Notes under the pieces: model-generated | Database searches by the model: none | Told to the model about the DNA's origin: nothing | The model's input: the letters and a program-made list of their open reading frames with translations, nothing else | Origin: CAYVQU01 sp964453155 | GTDB taxonomy: Bacteria > Chloroflexota > Anaerolineae > Anaerolineales > UBA11858 | Direction of reading: 5' to 3' | DNA length: 7,592 bases | Assembly (NCBI GenBank): GCA_964453155.1 | Contig: CAYVQU010000226.1 | Location: 1 to 7,592, forward strand | In this document: positions 1 through 4,718 of the stretch, one piece after another | Position numbering within the stretch: the stretch's first letter is position 1 | Layout: each line of letters begins with the position of its first letter | Made by a program: the position numbers and the translations under genes

Positions 1-18
1 ACCTACGTTTTCTCTCAA

Positions 19-888
19 TCATAATTCATGGCTCAAAAGAGCGCAATTTGTATTACTCAGCCCAAAACTGATCAGATTCCAGGTTGGATCGAAATCGACG
101 ATATACATGGTATGTTCGCTGACGAAATCCAGCCCCAGTTTTTCAGCGATTTTGCGCGAGCCCCAATTGGTCTGACCACAATCCCAAAGAATTTCGGTCA
201 AACCGCGGTGCTGTAGTCCATACTCAATAGCCGCAGCTGAGACTGAAGTCGCCAACCCTTTACGACGATGATCGGGGTGCGTTTCCAGGCCCATATCGCC
301 ACGCCCACCAACCACCACATCAACAACGGCATGGGCAACGATTTCATCTTCCTGCCAGGCGACAAACCCAAATCCCTGGTGAGCCGGATCGGGAATGGTC
401 TCCCAGGCGGCCAGCAGACCGGAAACATCGGGCGGTACGTCAGGGCGGTCTTGTATGGACTGATCAATGCGTTGCAGGCGATAACCTGGGGGAATCTGGG
501 ATTGCCATTCGAAACTGATTTTCCGAGCAAGGTAGTGATTACGGGGCATCTCAACGGGATCCCGGGGAGTAGTTAGTTTTTCCAAGACCGGTTCCCAGGC
601 GGGGGATGCACTGAGCATGAACCCCCAGGCTTCTTCAGTGAAAATACCTCCATTGAAAATGAGACCGTTGATAGCCTCAATTCCGGACTCATTGGAAGGA
701 TCGCCTGCCAGGTAAACCCAGCTGCCCCGAGTGATTAACATGGCCAGGCTGGGATCGGTAGGATCGTCACAATAAATCTCTCCAGCCTGCAATCCGGCTA
801 AAACCGCCTGAGGGAAGAGTTGGTATTTTAGGGGGTGGAAGAAGTGTTTTACGAGATTGTATTTTTGGGGTGGGAGTATTGTGAGCAT
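19..888 (-). CDS. GNAT-family N-acetyltransferase (GNAT_acetyltran/ZmaR-like)
   Basis: This gene encodes a 289-aa protein predicted to move an acetyl group from acetyl-CoA to an amine; the substrate cannot be read from the sequence. The C-terminal half carries the GNAT core. Motif A lies around residues 200-221 (GLETHPDHRRKGLA, with the pyrophosphate-binding R/K-x-x-G/A loop), and a following WDCGQTNWGSRKIAEKLG stretch (235-252) is typical of the GNAT_acetyltran family that includes the zwittermicin-resistance protein ZmaR. The N-terminal 130 residues match that family's less conserved substrate half. I start at the ATG at 888 (MLTILPPQ) rather than the in-frame ATG at 963, because the extra 25 residues would be translated from a 7-nt-periodic repeat region and look unlike protein. 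No strong Shine-Dalgarno is visible. It is the last gene of a minus-strand unit behind an ArsR regulator, 83 nt downstream of that gene's stop. Cytosolic. The family call is firm and the role unknown. Confidence 0.86.
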   Translation of the reverse strand: MLTILPPQKYNLVKHFFHPLKYQLFPQAVLAGLQAGEIYCDDPTDPSLAMLITRGSWVYLAGDPSNESGIEAINGLIFNGGIFTEEAWGFMLSASPAWEPVLEKLTTPRDPVEMPRNHYLARKISFEWQSQIPPGYRLQRIDQSIQDRPDVPPDVSGLLAAWETIPDPAHQGFGFVAWQEDEIVAHAVVDVVVGGRGDMGLETHPDHRRKGLATSVSAAAIEYGLQHRGLTEILWDCGQTNWGSRKIAEKLGLDFVSEHTMYIVDFDPTWNLISFGLSNTNCALLSHEL

Positions 889-896
889 GGATTTTT

Positions 897-966
897 TGGG
901 TTTGTTGGTTGGATGGTTTGTTCGTTCTTGTCTCGACAAATTGCAAACTAACCAACTATCCAACCA
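897..966. repeat. Imperfect inverted repeat made of 7-nt-periodic arms
   Basis: Between the ArsR stop and the GNAT start lies a G/T-rich arm (about 897-920) facing an A/C-rich arm (about 944-966). The core TGGTTGGATGGTT at 906-918 pairs with AACTATCCAACCA at 954-966 (12 of 13 positions). A slipped pairing, GTTTG 916-920 with CAAAC 944-948, is also possible because both arms repeat with a period close to 7 nt. A small TTGTC-TC-GACAA hairpin (928-939) sits at the centre. In the minus-strand transcript this would be a hairpin in the intercistronic gap and could change GNAT expression or protect the mRNA 3' end. That role is inference. Confidence 0.6.
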
Positions 967-971
967 TCCAC

Positions 972-1541
972 TTATTCCTTTTTTCGATAAATCCCTTTCG
1001 CGCGAGTCATTAATCCTTGCGAGATTAGCCCGCGGCGCAAAGTAGCCACATCATCACTGAAGTCGAGTAGGATGATATTAACTTCTTTCTCGGTGTAGTC
1101 GCGGTTGTGCTCGAAGGCTTCACCAATTTTTTCGAGTACCACCTGTTGTTTTTTGAGCTGCGCCGGCATTTTGACCAGCCGACCCCGGCTGAAGAATGTA
1201 TTTAGTACTTTATCCCGGTAAGCATCCTCGGCGACTTTGGGATTCAACCCGGGTTGCGGCAACCGAATAATTTCATTCAAGGTTTTTTGGAGGAAATCAC
1301 CAGTTAACGAATAGGTTTGGTAGTACTGATCCTTTTTCGATTTCAGCAGACCAACTTCCAGCAGTTTGGAGAGATGATGCGAAATTGTCGCCGGCGTTAA
1401 GTTGAGTATCGCGGCCAATTCTTCGCCATGCCGGGGTTTTACTGCGATCAGATTGATGATCAGTAATCGGGTGTCATGGCCTAAAGCTTTAAAAAGGTTT
1501 GCTTTGGCTTCAAGTTGGGCACTTGCCTTTGATTTACTCAT
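972..1541 (-). CDS. ArsR-type HTH regulator with C-terminal DUF2087 domain
   Basis: This is a 189-aa two-domain transcription factor. Residues 10-80 form an ArsR-like winged helix: LFKALGHDTRLLIINLI, then the recognition segment HGEELAAILNLTPATISHHL (38-57), then the wing ending QTYSLT. The ELCVCDL-type metal-binding cysteines of arsenic/cadmium sensors are absent, so it is unlikely to sense metals through that site. Residues 118-186 match DUF2087 (LKKQQVVLEKIGEAF, YTEKEVNIIL, DDVATLRRGLISQGL), a domain often attached to such regulators with no settled ligand. The ATG at 1541 is chosen over the in-frame ATG at 1583 because a good Shine-Dalgarno (GGAAGGAAGG) lies just upstream of it. It overlaps the end of the upstream small gene by 8 nt, suggesting translational coupling. 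Autoregulation through the palindromes at 1829-1887 is likely by analogy with the family. Confidence 0.9.
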   Translation of the reverse strand: MSKSKASAQLEAKANLFKALGHDTRLLIINLIAVKPRHGEELAAILNLTPATISHHLSKLLEVGLLKSKKDQYYQTYSLTGDFLQKTLNEIIRLPQPGLNPKVAEDAYRDKVLNTFFSRGRLVKMPAQLKKQQVVLEKIGEAFEHNRDYTEKEVNIILLDFSDDVATLRRGLISQGLMTRAKGIYRKKE

Positions 1542-1797
1542 CCCAGGCCTTCCTTCCGGTTGATAGCAAATAACAATGCTCAAAAACCGAACGAATATGT
1601 TTCACACTTCCGTTTTTAATTTGTTCCTTGATGAGATTTTCACGGTCGTTCAATGCCCGGAGTAATTCGATCTCATGGTCTGAATGCTTTAGGATCATTT
1701 GGGTGATCAGATCGAAAGATTGAGATAATTTCTCGATTTCAGGAATCTCCGCCGCGAAAATTTTTTCCAGGTGGGGGTTGATATCGTTGTTTGTCAT
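1534..1797 (-). CDS. Small helical protein of unknown function, first gene of the ArsR unit
   Basis: I do not recognise this 87-aa protein. It is highly charged, has no transmembrane segment or signal peptide, and is predicted by eye to be almost entirely helical: an acidic first half (EIPEIEKLSQSFDLITQMIL), then HSDHEIELLRALNDRENLIKE, then a basic tail. A helical bundle or coiled coil is plausible. The start is uncertain. ATG 1797 (MTNN) and ATG 1809 (MVRKMTNN, 91 aa) are both possible, and neither has a strong Shine-Dalgarno. Its stop TAA overlaps the ArsR start codon region (ATGAGTAA), so the two proteins are probably made from one message and translationally coupled. That arrangement hints that it may be a partner or modulator of the regulator, which is inference only. 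It reads as a real gene because of the tight overlap and the promoter placement. Confidence 0.65.
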   Translation of the reverse strand: MTNNDINPHLEKIFAAEIPEIEKLSQSFDLITQMILKHSDHEIELLRALNDRENLIKEQIKNGSVKHIRSVFEHCYLLSTGRKAWDE

Positions 1798-1828
1798 TTT
1801 TCTAACCATATTTTGTAATTTTTATTAG

Positions 1829-1845
1829 TTTATTTGCGAAATAAA
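1829..1845. promoter_or_regulatory. Palindrome, candidate ArsR-family operator
   Basis: TTTATTT-GCG-AAATAAA is a perfect 7-bp inverted repeat with a 3-nt centre. It covers the expected transcription start of the minus-strand promoter, 32 nt before the ATG at 1797. Its length, AT-richness and placement suit an ArsR-family dimer that represses its own operon. Binding by the regulator at 972-1541 is inferred. Confidence 0.6.
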
Positions 1846-1846
1846 T

Positions 1847-1873
1847 TTTATAATATGATTAGGGAAATGTCAA
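1847..1873 (-). promoter_or_regulatory. Sigma70-type promoter of the minus-strand operon
   Basis: Read on the minus strand there is a consensus -35 TTGACA (plus-strand 1868-1873), a 15-nt spacer and a -10 TATAAA (1847-1852). The predicted start near 1840 falls inside the palindrome at 1829-1845. The spacer is at the short end of the usual range; shifting the -10 by one base gives 16 nt. Confidence 0.6.
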
Positions 1874-1887
1874 ATTAAAAAATTTGA
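1870..1887. promoter_or_regulatory. Second AT-rich palindrome in the divergent promoter region
   Basis: TCAAATT-AAAA-AATTTGA is a perfect 7-bp inverted repeat. It overlaps the -35 of the minus-strand promoter and the extended -10 of the plus-strand promoter. Its centre lies about 41-42 bp from the centre of the palindrome at 1829-1845, close to four helical turns, so two bound dimers would face the same side of the DNA. This makes it a candidate second operator. Confidence 0.45.
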
Positions 1888-1893
1888 TAGAAT
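1885..1893 (+). promoter_or_regulatory. Extended -10 promoter directly upstream of the kinase-like gene
   Basis: TGATAGAAT matches the extended -10 form TGnTATAAT with one change. It ends only 6 nt before the ATG at 1900, so transcription would start at or next to the start codon, giving a leaderless mRNA. No Shine-Dalgarno is visible before that ATG. An alternative plus-strand -10, TATAAT at 1849-1854, would give a leader of about 40 nt. Confidence 0.5.
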
Positions 1894-1899
1894 CTAAGT

Positions 1900-2451
1900 A
1901 TGCTTCCACCACATATCATTGTAGTGACTGGTTTGCCCTGTACCGGAAAAACGACTCTGGCGATTCAAATCGCCACTCACTTTGACTTGCCACTGATCAC
2001 CAAAGATGGCATCAAAGAAATCATGTTTGATGTCTTGGGCTGCGAGGATCGAAGCCACTCCAAGCAAATGAGCCGGGCGACGATGGAGATCATGTTCCAC
2101 CTGATGGCGGCCCTTCTGGCTGGGAAAACCTCCTTGGTCGTTGTAGCTAATTTTTTACCGGAATTGTCCCGGCCTCAATTTCAAGGTTTAATATCCCGCT
2201 TTGACTGCCAATTGATCGAAGTTTTGTGCGTAACAACTGGTGATATTCTGCTAGAAAGGTTCAAAAACCGACAGCGCCACCCCGGCCACCTTGACAATGT
2301 CGTTTTTAAAGAAATGAAAGCCTTGGTCGCGAAAAATGAAACCAATCATTTGGCCCTTGGGGAGGCTTTGATCGAAGTGGATACCAGTGACTTCGCCCAG
2401 GTAAACGTCTCGGAAATCTTCTCACAAATCGAAACTGCGCTGCAGACCTAA
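1900..2451 (+). CDS. P-loop kinase-like ATPase (AAA_33 / zeta-toxin-like fold)
   Basis: This 183-aa cytosolic nucleotide-binding protein is probably a small-molecule or nucleoside-type kinase. A Walker A motif GLPCTGKT lies at residues 11-18, directly after the first beta strand (HIIVVT). KDGIKE (35-40) corresponds to the DxxR/K substrate-side motif of this superfamily. A hydrophobic strand SLVVVANF (78-85) occupies the Walker B position, and an arginine-rich lid ERFKNRQRHPGH (119-130) follows, as in AAA_33 and chloramphenicol-phosphotransferase-like kinases. The length is typical for a stand-alone domain. The phosphate acceptor is not identifiable. It is transcribed divergently from the ArsR unit and may share its control region. 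A zeta-type toxin role is unlikely because no antitoxin gene is adjacent on the same strand. Confidence 0.8.
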   Translation: MLPPHIIVVTGLPCTGKTTLAIQIATHFDLPLITKDGIKEIMFDVLGCEDRSHSKQMSRATMEIMFHLMAALLAGKTSLVVVANFLPELSRPQFQGLISRFDCQLIEVLCVTTGDILLERFKNRQRHPGHLDNVVFKEMKALVAKNETNHLALGEALIEVDTSDFAQVNVSEIFSQIETALQT

Positions 2452-2479
2452 TTCACTCTAATAAAAAGAACATTTGCGC

Positions 2480-2485
2480 TATAAT
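2480..2485 (+). promoter_or_regulatory. Candidate -10 of the ligA promoter
   Basis: A perfect TATAAT lies 33 nt before the ligA ATG, in the 67-nt gap after the kinase-like gene. No convincing -35 is seen at 16-18 nt upstream. The predicted start is near 2492, giving a leader of about 27 nt. This also argues against the in-frame TTG at 2474 as the translation start. Confidence 0.45.
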
Positions 2486-2491
2486 TCAGTG

Positions 2492-2512
2492 AAACCCAAA
2501 ACCCAAAACGAG
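2492..2512 (+). repeat. Short 7-nt repeat in the ligA leader
   Basis: Two exact AAACCCA units (2492-2498 and 2499-2505) are followed by a degenerate AAACGAG (2506-2512), whose end supplies the GAGAG ribosome binding site before the ATG at 2519. It is short enough to be chance taken alone, but it shares the 7-nt period of other repeats in the window. Confidence 0.4.
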
Positions 2513-2518
2513 AGCCTG

Positions 2519-4585
2519 ATGACCGATTTACGCACCCATTACGAGGAACTCAAAGAACAACTTCGCTATCATAATTACCGCTACCACGTTTTAGATGCCC
2601 CTGTGATTAGTGATGGTGAGTTTGACCGTTTTTTACACGAATTGCGCCAGATTGAAGTCGAAAACCCGAACTGGGTGACCCCCGATTCGCCGACCCAACG
2701 CGCTGGGGCCGCCCCAGTGGACGGATTCGATAAGGTGCCCCATCCCGCCCCAATTTTGAGTCTGGGAAATGCCTTCGATGCTGACGATGTTCGTGCTTGG
2801 CTAGAGCGAGTTGCCAAAATCGATGAGCGAGTTCTGGACTCTGATTTTGTCGTCGAGCCCAAACTCGATGGTCTCTCGGTTGTCCTCCACTACCGCGACG
2901 GAATCTTTGTTCAAGGCGCCACCCGCGGCGACGGCGAGATCGGTGAAGACATCACCGCCAACTTGCGAACGATTAAGACGCTGCCACTCAAAATCCCAGT
3001 TGATGGTGGGAAATGGGAAGTGGGAAGTGATTCTAGTTCCCTTCAAGCCCCACCCCCCTCTACCCTCGTAGTTCGCGGCGAAGCCTTCATTCATATTTCT
3101 GACTTCGAAGCCCTCAATGCCCGGCAGGAAGCCGCTGGTGAGAAGACCTATGTCAATCCCCGCAACACGGCCGCCGGAGCCCTGCGCAATCTCGATCCAC
3201 AGGTCGCCGCGGCCCGGCCGCTAACCATTCTGATTTACCAAATCGTTGCCTGGGATGATCCCTCCACCCTCAGCCCACCACCCTCAACCCAATCCCAAAC
3301 CATCACTTACCTGCGCGCCATTGGCTTCCCCGTCCCTGAGAGCATTTATTGTGAAACCCTCCCAGATGCGATATCAGCTGTCGAACCTTGGGGTGAAAAA
3401 CGTGCTACTCTCGATTATGAAATTGACGGCATGGTCATTAAGATCAACGATCACCATCTGTTTGATGACCTAGGTGTGGTTGGCAAAGACCCGCGCGGCG
3501 CGGTGGCATTCAAATTCCCGGCCCAGGAAGTCACAACACAACTCAACGATATCGGCGTCAACGTCGGCCGTACCGGGGTGTTGACCCCCTATGCCATCCT
3601 CGAACCCGTCGAGGTCGGCGGAGTTGTTGTCCGCCAGGCCACTCTCCACAATTTTGATTTCATCTTCGAAAAAGACATCCGCATTGGAGACCGGGTGCGG
3701 ATTAAACGGGCCGGGGACGTCATCCCCTACGTGATTGGACCGGTGACCGCGGCCCGGACCGGTGACGAATGGCCCTATGAGCCCCCCGAAGTCTGCCCCG
3801 ATTGCGACCAACCCGTCGAGCAAATTGAGGGCGAAGTTGCCTGGTTCTGTGTCAATGCGGCCTGTCCGGCTCAACTGATCCGGAATGTAGAGCACTTTGT
3901 ATCCCGGGGGGCGATGGACATTGTCGGGTTGGGGATTAAGATTGTGGAACAATTGGTCATGGAGGAGATTATTGGGGATGTCGCGGACTTGTATACCCTC
4001 CAGCGTGAATCACTTCTGGATTTGGAGGGGTTTGCCGACAAAAAAGCGGATAACCTACTCGCCGCGATTGTCGATTCCAAAGCCCAACCCCTGAGTCGGT
4101 TGCTGACCGCCTTGGGAATTCGCGGCGTCGGAGAATCCATCGCGGCTGACTTGACTCGCTATTATCCCGATCTTGATGCTCTTGGCCAGACCACTATCGA
4201 GGATTTGGAAGCTATTGAAGGTATTGGCCCAAATATTGCCGCGGCGATTGTCGATTGGTTTACCCGTCCAGCCAATCAGCAAGTACTCTCAAAGCTGCGA
4301 GAAGCTGGAGTTTGGCCGCGGGCTGAGATCCAACCAGTAGATGGCGACCAACCCCAAACCCTATCGGGCTTGTCGTTTGTTGTGACTGGGACCCTCTCCG
4401 GATTCACGCGGGCCGAAATTAAGGCCTTCATCCAGGAAAATGGCGGTAAGGTGATCGGTTCGGTCAGCAAGAAAACCAATTATCTCGTTGCGGGCGAAAA
4501 AGCGGGGTCTAAATTAACCAGGGCTCAAGCCCTCGGAATAGCGGTTATTAGCGAAGCCGATCTACGCCAAATGGTTGCAAATTAA
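2519..4585 (+). CDS. ligA: NAD+-dependent DNA ligase LigA
   Basis: This 688-aa enzyme seals 3'-OH/5'-phosphate nicks in replication and repair using NAD+. All LigA domains are present in order. Domain Ia is at residues 1-65 (YHNYRYH, DGEFD). The adenylation domain has KLDG at 115-118 with nucleophile Lys115, RGE near 186-188 and EIDGMVIK at 301-308. The OB fold follows (VGRTGVLTP, RAGDVIP), then a four-cysteine zinc finger (Cys426, 429, 444, 449), helix-hairpin-helix repeats (about 460-590) and a C-terminal BRCT domain (613-688). The ATG at 2519 is preceded by GAGAG; a TTG at 2474 is rejected because it would lie inside the promoter. Two features are odd. A Ser/Pro-rich loop at about 162-183 makes the IP-to-RGE segment some 15 residues longer than in E. 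coli, and another Pro-rich loop lies at about 248-260; both come from 7-nt-periodic DNA. The domain Ia tyrosine equivalent to E. coli Tyr35 is Phe35. Confidence 0.98.
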   Translation: MTDLRTHYEELKEQLRYHNYRYHVLDAPVISDGEFDRFLHELRQIEVENPNWVTPDSPTQRAGAAPVDGFDKVPHPAPILSLGNAFDADDVRAWLERVAKIDERVLDSDFVVEPKLDGLSVVLHYRDGIFVQGATRGDGEIGEDITANLRTIKTLPLKIPVDGGKWEVGSDSSSLQAPPPSTLVVRGEAFIHISDFEALNARQEAAGEKTYVNPRNTAAGALRNLDPQVAAARPLTILIYQIVAWDDPSTLSPPPSTQSQTITYLRAIGFPVPESIYCETLPDAISAVEPWGEKRATLDYEIDGMVIKINDHHLFDDLGVVGKDPRGAVAFKFPAQEVTTQLNDIGVNVGRTGVLTPYAILEPVEVGGVVVRQATLHNFDFIFEKDIRIGDRVRIKRAGDVIPYVIGPVTAARTGDEWPYEPPEVCPDCDQPVEQIEGEVAWFCVNAACPAQLIRNVEHFVSRGAMDIVGLGIKIVEQLVMEEIIGDVADLYTLQRESLLDLEGFADKKADNLLAAIVDSKAQPLSRLLTALGIRGVGESIAADLTRYYPDLDALGQTTIEDLEAIEGIGPNIAAAIVDWFTRPANQQVLSKLREAGVWPRAEIQPVDGDQPQTLSGLSFVVTGTLSGFTRAEIKAFIQENGGKVIGSVSKKTNYLVAGEKAGSKLTRAQALGIAVISEADLRQMVAN
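3007..3060 (+). repeat. 7-nt-periodic insertion inside ligA (adenylation domain)
   Basis: Three units, TGGGAAA, TGGGAAG and TGGGAAG (3007-3027), are followed by the complementary-type sequence AGTTCCC (3035-3041) and a C-rich run ending near 3060. GGGAA and TTCCC can pair as a small hairpin. The segment is in frame and encodes a Gly/Ser/Pro-rich loop (about residues 164-180) that is absent from E. coli LigA between the LK-I/L-P strand and the conserved RGE. Confidence 0.7.
3264..3298 (+). repeat. Second 7-nt-periodic block inside ligA
   Basis: The unit CCACCCT CAGCCCA (3264-3277) is followed by a near-copy differing at one base (3278-3291) and a degenerate ATCCCAA (3292-3298). It encodes the PSTLSPPPSTQSQ loop at about residues 248-260, in the position of a variable surface loop of the adenylation domain. 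The frame is preserved. Confidence 0.65.
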
Positions 4586-4617
4586 GACCTTTCAGATTTC
4601 CAAAACCTGGCAGGTCT
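4585..4617 (+). terminator. Hairpin overlapping the ligA stop codon
   Basis: A 33-nt near-palindrome begins at the last base of the ligA stop codon. The arms 4585-4599 (AGACCTTTCAGATTT) and 4603-4617 (AAACCTGGCAGGTCT) pair at 12 of 15 positions plus one G-T, around a 3-nt centre. No long U-tract follows (CTCTTACT), so it is either a weak terminator or a dispersed palindromic repeat that caps the ligA message. Confidence 0.5.
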
Positions 4618-4666
4618 CTTACTGGACAATTCCCCAAGTCTGGACTACACTACGCAAGATTATTTC

Positions 4667-4694
4667 TTAGGGGCGGCAAATATGTCGCCCCTAA
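4667..4694 (+). promoter_or_regulatory. GC-rich hairpin upstream of the oxoamine synthase ribosome binding site
   Basis: A perfect 9-bp stem TTAGGGGCG (4667-4675) with CGCCCCTAA (4686-4694) encloses a 10-nt loop. A short ATTTTG follows. It ends 14 nt before the AGGAG ribosome binding site at 4709. It could be a second terminator for ligA, a leader structure for the next gene, or a REP-like dispersed palindrome; the sequence alone does not decide. Nothing else is recognisable in the 4618-4666 stretch. Confidence 0.5.
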
Positions 4695-4718
4695 ATTTTG
4701 GCATTATCAGGAGTAATT

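Noticed and set aside
889..963. Longer GNAT start at ATG 963
   Set aside because: The extra 25 residues are translated from the 7-nt-periodic inverted-repeat region and do not resemble the family N-terminus, which begins well at ATG 888.
1534..2451. Toxin-antitoxin pair (zeta-like kinase plus 87-aa protein)
   Set aside because: The genes are divergent rather than co-transcribed, and the small protein is coupled to the ArsR gene instead.
2474..2518. Upstream TTG start for ligA
   Set aside because: It would overlap the TATAAT promoter box; the ATG at 2519 has a GAGAG site and matches the LigA N-terminus.
3470..3952. 160-aa minus-strand open frame inside ligA
   Set aside because: Shadow of the conserved OB-fold and zinc-finger region of LigA; no independent start signals or domain.
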